From: HGM04593 sp045654645
Lineage (GTDB): Bacteria > Bacteroidota > Bacteroidia > Bacteroidales > Bacteroidaceae
Assembly: GCA_045654645.1 (NCBI GenBank)
Contig: JAZONR010000053.1
Location: 1-64,000, forward strand
Length of the DNA: 64,000 bases
Direction of reading: 5' to 3'
The notes beneath the pieces were generated by a model. The model was not told the DNA's origin. It did not search any database and was given only the letters and a program-made list of their open reading frames with translations. Position numbers and translations under genes: made by a program. Below are positions 25,389-34,491 of the stretch, in pieces. How positions within the stretch are numbered: the stretch's first letter is position 1; each line of letters opens with the position of its first letter.

Positions 25389-26960
25389 TTACTTATCTCT
25401 TCTCTTTCCGCCACGCAAAGGCTTGAAATCGCCATTGCCGCGAGACTTGCCGGCGGCACCCTTTGCTTTGTAGCCATCGCGGCGCTCGGGGCGACCTTCA
25501 CGACGTTCTGAACGGTTGTCGCGGCGCTCGGGGCGACGTTCACGACGTTCTGAACGGTTATCGCGGCGCTCGGGGCGGCTTTCAGCCTCTCCCGACACTG
25601 CGTCGTTGCTACGAGGCTTGCTTGCACGGGGTTTTCTGTAACTGCTCAAGTATGACTCAAGCTCGCGACGACGGCGCATTGAATCGCTGTCAATCTCACT
25701 CGAGAAGTTATCATTCTCGCGGTTGCGACGCTCGCTGCGCTGCTCTCCGTCGAGACCGGTGAGACGCGATTTGCGTTTAAGGGGAGAAAAATCCTTCTTC
25801 AGTGAATTACCCTCATCGCGGAAACCCTTGTACTTGCCCTGAAAGAGCTCATATTTGCGGAATTCACAATCAAGGTCGCCATTGTAGAGTGGAACGCGGG
25901 CAGACGCCTTGAGACCAATCTGGTCAAAGCAATCATAGTTGTTGCTAATTACCCAGGCCTCGTTGCCTTGAAAAGCGTGCTTGAGACGTGAACCCAGGTC
26001 CTTGTACACCTGCAACAGTTTCTCGGGAACAAGGCGCTCTCCATAGGGAGGATTCACCACCATTATAGCAGGTGCCGAAGGCTCCTCAAAGTCCTTGATA
26101 TCGCGGCACTCAACTTCAATGATGTCGGCCATCATTGCCGACTTCACGTTTTTGCGTGCACAAGCGACCATACGGCCATCAACATCGTAGGCATATATCT
26201 TGTGGTTAAACTCGCGCTCGGCAGAATCATCCTCATAGATTGACTTGAACAGTTCATTGTCATAGTCTTTCCACTTTTCAAAGGCATAGCCCTGACGGTA
26301 TACACCGGGTGCGATGTTGCGTGCGATGAGCGCAGCCTCAATGGGTATGGTACCTGAGCCGCACATTGGGTCAATAAAGTCGCACTCTCCGTTCCAGCCG
26401 GTGAGCATTATCATACCTGCAGCAAGCACCTCGTTGATGGGGGCACGACCGGTCTCCACTCGGTAGCCGCGACGGTGCAGCGACTCGCCCGAGCTGTCAA
26501 AAGCGAGGGTACAATCATCACCAGCAATATGTATGTGGAAGATAAGATCGGGGTTGTTGAGACGCACCGACGGACGCTTGCCATACTTCTCGTTGAAATA
26601 GTCGGCAATAGCATCCTTCACGCGATAGGCCACAAATTTGGAATGACGGAACACCTCACTATATACAACTGCATCAACCGAGAAGGTGGAGTTACAGTCG
26701 AGGTACTCTTCCCAAGCAACCGACTTTATGAACTCATAAACCTCATCTGCATCGGAAGCCTTAAAATTAAGGAACGGTTTTAGAATACGCACCGCTGTCC
26801 TTAAATGGAAATTAGCCTTGTACATCATAGCCTTGTCGCCTGTAAAGGAGACCATACGACGTCCCAACTGCACATTGTTCGCACCAAGAGCAACAAGCTC
26901 CTTTGCCAAGACCTCTTCCAAACCCTGGAAGGTCTTTGCTATCATTTCAAATTCTGCCAT
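25389..26960 (-). CDS. THUMP-domain 23S rRNA-type methyltransferase (RlmL-like) with repetitive basic tail
   Basis: A 523-residue SAM-dependent RNA methyltransferase. The THUMP domain occupies about 40-160. The methyltransferase domain has DPMCGSGTIPIEAALIARNIAPG (about 197-220), AYDVDGRMV and the catalytic VNPPYGERL near 305-313. It matches the N-terminal half of E. coli RlmL, which makes m2G2445 in 23S rRNA; that target is inference. From about 405 to the end the protein is a low-complexity Arg/Glu/Asp/Lys tail with a 14-residue repeat (RPERRDNRSERRER), encoded by a 42-bp tandem repeat. The tail may bind RNA. Confidence 0.9.
   Translation of the reverse strand: MAEFEMIAKTFQGLEEVLAKELVALGANNVQLGRRMVSFTGDKAMMYKANFHLRTAVRILKPFLNFKASDADEVYEFIKSVAWEEYLDCNSTFSVDAVVYSEVFRHSKFVAYRVKDAIADYFNEKYGKRPSVRLNNPDLIFHIHIAGDDCTLAFDSSGESLHRRGYRVETGRAPINEVLAAGMIMLTGWNGECDFIDPMCGSGTIPIEAALIARNIAPGVYRQGYAFEKWKDYDNELFKSIYEDDSAEREFNHKIYAYDVDGRMVACARKNVKSAMMADIIEVECRDIKDFEEPSAPAIMVVNPPYGERLVPEKLLQVYKDLGSRLKHAFQGNEAWVISNNYDCFDQIGLKASARVPLYNGDLDCEFRKYELFQGKYKGFRDEGNSLKKDFSPLKRKSRLTGLDGEQRSERRNRENDNFSSEIDSDSMRRRRELESYLSSYRKPRASKPRSNDAVSGEAESRPERRDNRSERRERRPERRDNRSERREGRPERRDGYKAKGAAGKSRGNGDFKPLRGGKRRDK
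25477..25577. repeat. 42-bp tandem repeat inside the RNA methyltransferase gene
   Basis: The segment TCGCGGCGCTCGGGGCG recurs at 25477, 25519 and 25561, an exact 42-base period over about 2.4 copies. It encodes the 14-residue repeat in the basic tail. Being a multiple of 3, copy-number changes would keep the frame. Confidence 0.9.
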
Positions 26961-27107
26961 ATAAAAATGTAATAGAGAACACCCCTAAAAGAGAGCATCG
27001 GGCACTTTTTCACAAGCAAGCCCACAGCATCCCAAAATCTTTTGCAAAGGAACAAAAAAAAGCAATGCAAATCAACAAAAGGGCTTGATATTTGATGTGG
27101 AAAGAGC

Positions 27108-27115
27108 TACATTTG
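27108..27115 (+). promoter_or_regulatory. -7 box of the lytic transglycosylase promoter
   Basis: TACATTTG, about 53 bases before the ATG at 27168; CTTGAT about 20 bases upstream could be the -33 element. Confidence 0.6.
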
Positions 27116-27167
27116 CACCCCCAAAGGCACAGGGCACGGCCCAGCCAACAAAAACCACAACAAAAAG

Positions 27168-28133
27168 ATGAAGAACAGAAAAAGAAGACCACTGCACGCA
27201 ACATTTATGGCACTTGCCGCTGCAATAACAGTGCTTACAGGGTGTTGCCACTCGCAAGCGCAGGAGAGAGCGGCAATAACAACCGTAATATCGCCGGAAC
27301 TGCCAAACTCAATAACCTTTGCAGGCGAAAAAACAGACCTGACAGCACAAGAGCGACGCGAGCGTTTCGACAGAGAGTTGCTCTCCTTTACCTACTCGCA
27401 CATAAACACAATGCTAATAATAAAACGCGCCAACAGGCTCTTCCCGATAGTGGAGCCGTTGCTCAAGGAGTGCGGCGTGCCCGATGACTTCAAATACCTG
27501 ATGATAATTGAGAGTAACGGCGACCCCGAAGCGCTCTCACCATCGAATGCCGGAGGTTTGTGGCAATTCCTCGAGAAGACTGCACGCGACTATGGGCTTG
27601 AAGTGAACAGCGAGATAGACGAGCGCTACCACACCGAAAAAGCCACACGTGCCGCCTGTCAATACCTGAAGGAGTCCTATGAGAAATTCGGCGACTGGCT
27701 CACCGTTGCAGCAAGCTACAACACCGGACGCACCAATGTCATTAAACGCCAGGAACGCCAAAGAGAACAGAAAGCCATAGACCTGGTGCTACCCGATGAG
27801 ACTTCGAGATACATATTCCGTCTTATGGCGGTGAAAACAGTGCTTGAGGCACCTGCCGAGTATGGTTTTTTGTTGCACAGCAGCGACCTCTACCCCGCCA
27901 TCCCGATAGCCAAAGAGGTTACTGTGAGCGGCAGCATAGAGAATTGGGGCGACTTTGCCAAAAAGCACGGCCTCACCTTCCTGCAACTGCGCGAGGCCAA
28001 CCACTGGATAAGGCGCACAACACTCACCAACAAGGAGAAGCGCACATACAAAGTTCTGCTACCCGACAGCAAAGCACTTCACTATGACCCATCAAAGACA
28101 AAGGCACACAATCCAAAATGGGTTGTAGATTAA
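27168..28133 (+). CDS. Lytic transglycosylase lipoprotein (MltD/Slt-like domain)
   Basis: Cleaves peptidoglycan glycan strands with formation of anhydro-muramic ends. The 321-residue protein begins with a basic hydrophobic leader ending in a lipobox (VLTGC, Cys about 25). A lysozyme-like SLT domain follows at about 95-220: the catalytic Glu lies in YLMIIESNGDPEALSPSNAGGLWQF, with AASYNTGRTNV further on. The C-terminal part (about 240-310) looks LysM-like or its remnant (WGDFAKKHGLTFLQLREAN). It faces the fumarase gene, with a strong shared terminator between. Confidence 0.9.
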   Translation: MKNRKRRPLHATFMALAAAITVLTGCCHSQAQERAAITTVISPELPNSITFAGEKTDLTAQERRERFDRELLSFTYSHINTMLIIKRANRLFPIVEPLLKECGVPDDFKYLMIIESNGDPEALSPSNAGGLWQFLEKTARDYGLEVNSEIDERYHTEKATRAACQYLKESYEKFGDWLTVAASYNTGRTNVIKRQERQREQKAIDLVLPDETSRYIFRLMAVKTVLEAPAEYGFLLHSSDLYPAIPIAKEVTVSGSIENWGDFAKKHGLTFLQLREANHWIRRTTLTNKEKRTYKVLLPDSKALHYDPSKTKAHNPKWVVD

Positions 28134-28135
28134 AC

Positions 28136-28171
28136 AAAAACAGCAAAGACCGAGCGGTCTTTGCTGTTTTT
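28136..28171. terminator. Bidirectional terminator between convergent genes
   Basis: AAAAACAGCAAAGACCG pairs exactly with CGGTCTTTGCTGTTTTT across an AG loop. A-run on one side and T-run on the other serve both strands. Confidence 0.93.
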
Positions 28172-28187
28172 TGTACAAGCCTTGTTA

Positions 28188-29831
28188 TCACTTGCTGCAG
28201 CAGCAACGAGGCTTTATCTGCTTGAAGAAGTCGTTACCCTTGTCATCAACAAGAATGAATGCAGGGAAGTCCTCAACCTCAATCTTCCATATAGCCTCCA
28301 TTCCAAGCTCGGGATACTCAACGCACTCAATGCTCTTGATGTTGTTCTGGGCAAGGATAGCAGCAGGACCACCTATTGAGCCAAGGTAGAAACCACCGTG
28401 TTTCTGACAAGCATCGGTTACCTGCTGGCTGCGGTTACCCTTGGCAAGCATAATCATTGAACCACCATTCTCCTGGAAGAGGTCTACATAAGAGTCCATA
28501 CGACCTGCTGTTGTGGGGCCCATTGAGCCACAAGGCATACCTGCGGGAGTCTTTGCAGGACCTGCATAGTAAATAGGATGGTCCTTGATATACTGGGGAA
28601 GACCCTCGCCACGGTCGATGCGCTCTTTCAGCTTTGCGTGAGCGATATCACGGCCCACAATGATTGTTCCGTTGAGCGACAGACGGGTTGCAATGGGATA
28701 CTGCGAGAGCTGTGCACACACCTCACTCATTGGACGGTTGAGGTCTACACGCACAATCTCGCCCTCACCGGCATTGCGCAACTCCTCGGGGATGAGTGTT
28801 GCGGGCTGGTCATCGAGCTTCTCAATCCATATACCATCCTGATTAATCTTCGCCTTGATGTTGCGGTCGGCAGAACAACTTACACCCATACCCACCGGGC
28901 AGCTTGCACCGTGGCGTGGCAAACGCACAACGCGAATGTCGTGTGCAAGATATTTTCCACCGAACTGTGCACCAAGACCAATGTTGTGAGCCTCCTTCAG
29001 CAACTGCTCCTCGAGCTCAATGTCGCGGAACGCGCGGCCTGTCTCATCGCCTGTTGTGGGCAGATCGTCGTAGTAGTGAGTAGAGGCGAGCTTCACGGTG
29101 TGAAGGTTCTTCTCGGCCGATGTTCCACCAATAACGAATGCGATGTGATAGGGAGGACAAGCTGCAGTACCCAGGCTCTTCATCTTCTCCACAAGGAAAG
29201 GAACAAGTGTTGCGGGGTTAAGAAGAGCCTTTGTCTCCTGGTAGAGATATGTCTTGTTGGCAGAACCGCCACCCTTTGTTACCATAAGGAACTTATACTC
29301 CATTCCCTCGGTTGCCTCGATATCAATCTGCGCGGGAAGATTGCATTTTGTGTTCACCTCGTCATACATATTGAGGGGAGCATTTTGGCTGTAGCGCAGG
29401 TTCTCCTGTGTGTATGTATCGAAAACACCGCGTGAAAGAGCTTCTTCATCGCAGAAGCCGGTCCACACCTGCTGACCCTTCTCGCCGTGAATGATGGCGG
29501 TACCGGTATCCTGACAAAGAGGCAACTGGCCCTTGCAAGCCACCTCGGCATTGCGAAGGAATGTGAGAGCAACATACTTGTCGTTGTCGCTTGCCTCGGG
29601 GTCGCTGAGAATCTTTGCCACCTGCTCATTGTGGGCGCGGCGCAACATAAACGACACGTCGCGGAACGCTGTGCGTGAAAGAAGTGTCAATGCTTCGGGA
29701 GTTACCTTGAGGATGGGTTTGCCCTCAAACTCGCCCACCGACACACCCTCTTTTGTGAGAAGATAGTACTCGGTAGTGTCCTTGCCGTGCTGGAACATAT
29801 GGGCATACTTGAATTCAGGAATTGCTGCCAT
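28188..29831 (-). CDS. fumB: Fumarate hydratase, class I (4Fe-4S, iron-dependent)
   Basis: Interconverts fumarate and malate in the cytoplasm. The 547-residue length, the N-terminal half with LPLCQDTGTAIIHGEKG (first cluster Cys), GGGSANKTYLYQ, HGASCPVGMGVSCSADRN (other cluster Cys) and the C-terminal AGPAKTPAGMPCGSMGPTTAGRMD segment identify the oxygen-sensitive class I enzyme of anaerobes. It ends with a CCCSK tail. With malate dehydrogenase it makes the malate-fumarate arm of succinate fermentation. fumA and fumB cannot be told apart from sequence alone. Two dispersed repeats lie upstream. Confidence 0.94.
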   Translation of the reverse strand: MAAIPEFKYAHMFQHGKDTTEYYLLTKEGVSVGEFEGKPILKVTPEALTLLSRTAFRDVSFMLRRAHNEQVAKILSDPEASDNDKYVALTFLRNAEVACKGQLPLCQDTGTAIIHGEKGQQVWTGFCDEEALSRGVFDTYTQENLRYSQNAPLNMYDEVNTKCNLPAQIDIEATEGMEYKFLMVTKGGGSANKTYLYQETKALLNPATLVPFLVEKMKSLGTAACPPYHIAFVIGGTSAEKNLHTVKLASTHYYDDLPTTGDETGRAFRDIELEEQLLKEAHNIGLGAQFGGKYLAHDIRVVRLPRHGASCPVGMGVSCSADRNIKAKINQDGIWIEKLDDQPATLIPEELRNAGEGEIVRVDLNRPMSEVCAQLSQYPIATRLSLNGTIIVGRDIAHAKLKERIDRGEGLPQYIKDHPIYYAGPAKTPAGMPCGSMGPTTAGRMDSYVDLFQENGGSMIMLAKGNRSQQVTDACQKHGGFYLGSIGGPAAILAQNNIKSIECVEYPELGMEAIWKIEVEDFPAFILVDDKGNDFFKQIKPRCCCSK

Positions 29832-29905
29832 AATTTCTATTGTTTTATATTGTTAGTATTGTATTTTCGTACTCTTTTAAATCAGTTCATTTTTTGCATC
29901 CCAGA

Positions 29906-29974
29906 TTGTCATTCTGAGCAACGCGAAGAATCCATGCCATGTATCAAGATCCTTCACTACGTTCAGGATGACAA
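29906..29974. repeat. Dispersed intergenic palindromic repeat, copy 1
   Basis: TTGTCATTCTGAGCAACGCG is matched in imperfect inverted form by CGTTCAGGATGACAA, with AGAATC/GATCCTTC inside. Sequences of the GTCATTCTGAGC...GTTCAGGATGAC type are, from memory, abundant between genes in Bacteroidota and other phyla. Confidence 0.85.
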
Positions 29975-30045
29975 TGCAAGCGCATCACTCTTCTAAAAAA
30001 CATCTGCGACACTTGTCATTTTTCGGGCAGAGCCCTCAACAACAC

Positions 30046-30107
30046 GTCTGAGCAACGCGAAGAATCTATCCATACATCAAGATCCTTCACTACGTTCAGG
30101 ATGACAA
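30046..30107. repeat. Dispersed intergenic palindromic repeat, copy 2
   Basis: Shares CTGAGCAACGCGAAGAATC and AGATCCTTCACTACGTTC, then AGGATGACAA, with copy 1. Its left tip (TTGTCATT) appears about 30 bases further out at 30013-30020, as if a short segment had been inserted in the left arm. Confidence 0.8.
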
Positions 30108-30120
30108 TGCAATGCGCTTT

Positions 30121-31386
30121 TTAGTCATTCACGTCCTCGTCGTAGGTTTGATAAAGAAAATCATTATACGGATACTTCTGCACGTGCAACTCGCAAACCT
30201 TCTTGTAGATAATATCCTTCAGGTTTTCAATATTCTGCTTCTCGCGCGCCGAGATAAAGAGGCAGTTGTCGGCCAACTTGCCCATCCAAGTCTCTTTAAG
30301 TTCATCGAGAGTAATATTCTCGCGTGTCTTGGGAGTGAGGTCATCCTCCTCCTTCTGCACATAGGTAAAAGCATCTATCTTGTTGAAGATTACCATCATT
30401 GGTTTATCGCCGCAGTTCAGGTCGGCAAGGGTTTTCTCCACCACCTGAATCTGCTCCTCAAAATCGGGGTGAGAAACATCTACCACGTGTAGCAGAAGGT
30501 CGGCCTCGCGCACCTCATCGAGCGTAGATTTAAACGACTCCACAAGGTCGGTAGGCAGCTTGCGTATGAACCCCACTGTGTCGGAGAGCAAGAAAGGGAG
30601 GTTTTCAATAATTACCTTGCGCACTGTGGTGTCGAGTGTTGCAAAGAGTTTGTTCTCGGCAAACACCTCGCTCTTCGCAAGCAAATTCATAAGTGTGGAC
30701 TTACCCACATTGGTATAGCCCACCAGAGCCACACGGATGAGACGACCACGGTTCTTGCGCTGGGTAGCTTTTTGACGGTCTATCTGCGTGAGCTGCTCCT
30801 TTAGAAGCGACATACGGCCCAAGATTATTCGACGGTCCATCTCGAGCTGTGTCTCACCCGGACCACGAAGGCCCACACTGCCGCCCTTGCCACTGCCGCT
30901 GCCCGAGCCACCGCCCTGGCGCTCGAGGTGGGTCCACAGGCGCTGCAGACGGGGAAGCATATACTTGTATTGCGCAAGCTCAACCTGCACTTTGGCGTGG
31001 GCTGTCTGCGCGCGCATAGCAAAAATATCAAGTATCAGAGAAGTGCGGTCGAGTATCTTTATCTTTAGTTCCTGTTCAATGTTGCGCAACTGCTTTGCCG
31101 ACAGCTCATCATCAAATATTACCATACCTATCTCATCATCGCTATCCTTGAGCATCTCAACATAATCGGCAATCTCCTTGAGCTTTCCCGTTCCCACATA
31201 AGTTACGGGGTGTGGGTGGTCAATGCGCTGTGTAAAGCGCTTTACAACCTCGGCGCCGGCTGTCTGCGCAAGGAACTCGAGTTCATCGAGATACTCGTTT
31301 GTCTTGCGCTCGTTCTGCGTGGAGGTAATCAATCCCACCAGAATGGCGGTCTCCTTCTTAGTTGTCGATATAACAAATTCTTTCAT
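30121..31386 (-). CDS. hflX: GTPase HflX
   Basis: Ribosome-associated GTPase that helps split or rescue stalled ribosomes. The 421-residue protein has the HflX N-terminal domain, a Gly/Ser-rich linker (QGGGSGSGSGKGG) with GLRGPGETQLEMDRR, and the G domain: G1 in GYTNVGKSTLMN (about 206-217), DTVGFIRKLP (G3), FNKID (G4) and SAREKQN (G5). Length is normal for Bacteroidota. A TATCTTCG box at 31403-31410 is a weak promoter candidate close to the start. It lies between dprA and the repeat region. Confidence 0.95.
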   Translation of the reverse strand: MKEFVISTTKKETAILVGLITSTQNERKTNEYLDELEFLAQTAGAEVVKRFTQRIDHPHPVTYVGTGKLKEIADYVEMLKDSDDEIGMVIFDDELSAKQLRNIEQELKIKILDRTSLILDIFAMRAQTAHAKVQVELAQYKYMLPRLQRLWTHLERQGGGSGSGSGKGGSVGLRGPGETQLEMDRRIILGRMSLLKEQLTQIDRQKATQRKNRGRLIRVALVGYTNVGKSTLMNLLAKSEVFAENKLFATLDTTVRKVIIENLPFLLSDTVGFIRKLPTDLVESFKSTLDEVREADLLLHVVDVSHPDFEEQIQVVEKTLADLNCGDKPMMVIFNKIDAFTYVQKEEDDLTPKTRENITLDELKETWMGKLADNCLFISAREKQNIENLKDIIYKKVCELHVQKYPYNDFLYQTYDEDVND

Positions 31387-31529
31387 TAAATTATATTTTA
31401 CGCGAAGATAGGAATATTTTGCAGAAAATGGTTATCATTGCATTATAAATATTGCAAGAACAGGAAAGATGCAGCAATAAGTCGCAAAAGATTTTTACTT
31501 TTTGTTGTTTAATTCAAACTGCTTTTAGT

Positions 31530-32663
31530 CTACTGCAACACCACACGATAACGGCCACCGGCAACTGCCTTCACAAGTCCCTTCATCTCCATCTCGAAAA
31601 GTAACGACAGGAGTTTGTTTATAGGGGTATCGAGTTCAATGACAAGCTGGTTCACCTGCTTGCCCTCATCACAGGAGCGAAGCGCTGCCACCACCGCCGA
31701 CTCTTCGGCTGTGAGTTCGGGGAAAAGCTCTCTCTGAAGTTTGTCGGCACTCTTTTTTGCAGTTGCCGTCTCCCAGTTCATAGCCTCCACAAAGTCATAG
31801 GCACTTGTGATGAGCGCAGCCCTGTTGCGGCTCACAAGTTCGTTGCAACCTTGAGAATATTGGTCGCCCACACGACCGGGAAAGGCAAAGCAGTCGCGGT
31901 CATATCCAAGGGCAAGCGAAGCTGTGATTAGCGAGCCACCCTTTGAGGCCGACTCAACAACCACAGTGGCATCGGCAAGGCCTGCCACAATTCTGTTACG
32001 CTGCACAAAATAGGGGCGCAGAGGGTCGGTCCCGCTCATAAACTCGGTGAGCAAGCCGCCATTATCGAGCATACTCTTTGCCGTGGCGCGGTGAACACCC
32101 GGGTAGATGCGGTCGAGGCCGTGGGCAAGGACACCCACAGTGGGCAGACCGGCATTGAGTGCCGCGCGGTGAGCACAAATGTCAATACCATAGGCAAGGC
32201 CGCTGACAATGAGCGTGTCGGGCGCAAAGCGGGCAAGGTCGGCAACAAATGCCGCACACAAATCTTTGCCATACTCGCTTGCGTGGCGGGTACCAACTAT
32301 GGAAACAACGCGATGGGCATTGAGGTTTGTGTTTCCAAGGGAGTACATCACCAATGGAGCATCGGCGCACTCGGCAAGGCGATAAGGATAGGCGTCAGTG
32401 CCCCAGCACACAACCTTCAAGCCCTTGGCTTCGATGAATTCCATCTCCTTTTCGGCCCTCTCCACAAGCGATGCATTGCACAGCAACTCGCGCAGACGCG
32501 GTGAAGCACCCGGAACAATATCACCAATACACGACGCATTTTCAAGCAGCTCCTTGGCGCTGCCAACGGCAGAGATTAGCTCACGTATAACAGCAAGTTG
32601 CGGCACCTGCACCTGCGAGAGTGCAAGCATCGCAACCTGTTCGTTTTTTATATAGGCTGACAC
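31530..32663 (-). CDS. dprA: DNA processing protein DprA
   Basis: Binds single-stranded DNA taken up during transformation and loads RecA. The 377-residue protein has an N-terminal helix-hairpin-helix-like region, the Rossmann-like core with VSIVGTRHASEYG (about 119-131), SGLAYGIDICAHRAAL, AHGLDRIYP and KGGSLITASLALGYDRDCFAFPG, and a C-terminal winged-helix domain (about 310-377). The reading frame starts with GTG at 32663, 7 bases after the TPR gene stop and preceded by AAGG. It is co-directional with the TPR gene. DprA is common in bacteria not known to be naturally competent. Confidence 0.94.
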   Translation of the reverse strand: MSAYIKNEQVAMLALSQVQVPQLAVIRELISAVGSAKELLENASCIGDIVPGASPRLRELLCNASLVERAEKEMEFIEAKGLKVVCWGTDAYPYRLAECADAPLVMYSLGNTNLNAHRVVSIVGTRHASEYGKDLCAAFVADLARFAPDTLIVSGLAYGIDICAHRAALNAGLPTVGVLAHGLDRIYPGVHRATAKSMLDNGGLLTEFMSGTDPLRPYFVQRNRIVAGLADATVVVESASKGGSLITASLALGYDRDCFAFPGRVGDQYSQGCNELVSRNRAALITSAYDFVEAMNWETATAKKSADKLQRELFPELTAEESAVVAALRSCDEGKQVNQLVIELDTPINKLLSLLFEMEMKGLVKAVAGGRYRVVLQ

Positions 32664-32670
32664 CTTGTTG

Positions 32671-34371
32671 TTACTTCAAAATATTAAGAAATGTTGAATC
32701 CTTTGCATATTTGGAAAACTCCTTATCCTCAAGAGCCTTCTTTGCCAATGAGGGGTCGAGGGCAACGGCGCGCTTGAGACCGTCATACACAAAAGAGACA
32801 TTGGAAATTCTTGCGCCGAGCACAGCCTTTATGTAGTAGGTCATAGCATCGGGGTTTTCCATCTCTTCGAGAGTCTCGCGTGCTGCAACATAGTTCTTGT
32901 TGAGCATCTGTGCAAGCAGTGTGCTGTTGGTCTTGGAGTCCTTGAGAAGCGCTGCAGCACGGCCATACTCACCCTGTGCAATGTAGAGGTTACCAAGCGC
33001 CTCATCACCGGCTTTTGCCGCAGCACCCTTTGTCATATAAGACTCGGCTGCCGCTACATCACCTTCGAGAAGCTTAAGATAACCAAGATTCACCATAACC
33101 TCGGGAGCTGTTCTATCAACGCTCTCGGCCTTGGCAAAATACGAAGCTGCTGTGCTGTAATCGCCCACGTTGTAGGCCATTACACCAAGATTATTATAAG
33201 CGCGATAGTCGTTGGGGAATAGTTTGATGGCTGTGTTGTAGATTTCTGCTTTCTCTTCGTTGCTATCGGTGAGTATTGCCGAATATAGTATCTCCTCAAG
33301 CGATAGCTCTGATGGGTCCTGGGCATACTGCGCCTGTATCTGCTCATCGGAACGGCCTATTATCTGATAGTTCAGGGTGATGCGGGCACGGCGCAACTTG
33401 GGAAGAATTTCATCGGCAAGATCGGAGTAGACCGATGAGATATTCTTAATCTGCTGCTCGCGCTCCTCGGGGTCGTTATACATTGAGAGAACACGCAAAA
33501 TCAACTCCTTATCGGGCAAGTTGGACTGAGCAACGAGCTCCTTGAAGCCTTCCCAATCCTCGGCGGTGTACTCGCCATCGACATAACCATCGAGCTTTGC
33601 ATTCTTAAGTTCCTTCTTCACATAGTCGGCTGTGTGCATCTCGCGCAACACGGCAATGCCGTCGTTGAGCAATACACCGCCGTCGGGCGATGCATAGGCC
33701 GATATCTGCACATCATCGAGCACCTTGTTCTCATAATCCTCGGCAACATCCTTAATGGCTTCACGCAGCTCATTCATACTGGTGCTGTTGAGCTCCGATG
33801 CACGCAAATTTGTCTGCTGGATGAGGAACATAATATTGGCCTCCTTGGCCTGCTTAATCACACGTTGGAAGGCATCCTCGCCAACAGCAATATTGGATGT
33901 GGCGGCTGTTTGACGGTAGAGCTGCGATGTTGCAACGCATCCGTCGGCCACCTTCACCTCGGGAATGGTATATGACTTGTTACCACGGTTCACTGCAAAA
34001 CGCAGGAACAGCTCGGCCTCCTCCATTGAAGGCTGATATTCATATTGCATCTTCATCTTGAATGTTCCGCCGTTGTCATAGGGGATAGTGCGGTCGTTAC
34101 CGCGAACCTTCTCACCCTGGAATGTAACAGGCTCGGCGATAGCCTCACCACCCTCATACTTCAGGACAGGGGTTATCGTTAGTACAGACTTCTTGTTAAA
34201 GAACTTAGCGGGGAACTTTCCGTCTACGGCAACAGGTATCTCGCTGCCCACAACCTCCATCACTTTGGGAGTTACGGTAAAGTATTCAGACTTCATTGTC
34301 TTCATCCTTGAGCTGCAAGAGCTCAACACAACTGCTGCCACAAGAAGCAGCAAAGGCAATCTTTTCAACAT
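32671..34371 (-). CDS. TPR lipoprotein with OmpA-like segment
   Basis: A 566-residue envelope protein. The leader ends in a lipobox (VVLSSC, Cys19). The middle contains a segment close to the OmpA C-terminal pattern (QISAYASPDGG...LLNDGIAVLREMHTADYVKKEL, about 222-260), which in OmpA binds peptidoglycan, although the usual Asn/Arg spacing is only partly kept. From about 385 to 500 there are TPR units (YNTAIKLFPNDYRAYNNLGVMAY, YFAKAESVDRTAPEVMVNLGYL). It probably sits at the outer membrane facing the periplasm. I know similar proteins in Bacteroides without a defined role. The promoter at 34426-34456 is strong. Confidence 0.85.
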   Translation of the reverse strand: MLKRLPLLLLVAAVVLSSCSSRMKTMKSEYFTVTPKVMEVVGSEIPVAVDGKFPAKFFNKKSVLTITPVLKYEGGEAIAEPVTFQGEKVRGNDRTIPYDNGGTFKMKMQYEYQPSMEEAELFLRFAVNRGNKSYTIPEVKVADGCVATSQLYRQTAATSNIAVGEDAFQRVIKQAKEANIMFLIQQTNLRASELNSTSMNELREAIKDVAEDYENKVLDDVQISAYASPDGGVLLNDGIAVLREMHTADYVKKELKNAKLDGYVDGEYTAEDWEGFKELVAQSNLPDKELILRVLSMYNDPEEREQQIKNISSVYSDLADEILPKLRRARITLNYQIIGRSDEQIQAQYAQDPSELSLEEILYSAILTDSNEEKAEIYNTAIKLFPNDYRAYNNLGVMAYNVGDYSTAASYFAKAESVDRTAPEVMVNLGYLKLLEGDVAAAESYMTKGAAAKAGDEALGNLYIAQGEYGRAAALLKDSKTNSTLLAQMLNKNYVAARETLEEMENPDAMTYYIKAVLGARISNVSFVYDGLKRAVALDPSLAKKALEDKEFSKYAKDSTFLNILK

Positions 34372-34425
34372 CGGGTTTTAATTTATCGTTTGTTTTTGAC
34401 AGTATAGTTTCATTCACTATGAGTG

Positions 34426-34456
34426 CAAAGTTAAGCCTTGTTATCCAATTATCAAA
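34426..34456 (-). promoter_or_regulatory. Promoter of the TPR lipoprotein gene
   Basis: Minus strand TAACTTTG (34426-34433) with TTTG (34453-34456) 19 bases away. Confidence 0.75.
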
Positions 34457-34491
34457 AAAAAGCTGCCCGGCCTGCCGTTTATTTTGTTTTT

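Larger units (their letters stand above)
29832..30120. other. Repeat-containing intergenic region between hflX and fumarase
   Basis: About 290 bases without coding content. It holds two copies of a dispersed inverted repeat. I saw no clear fumarase promoter of the usual form here. Confidence 0.7.
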
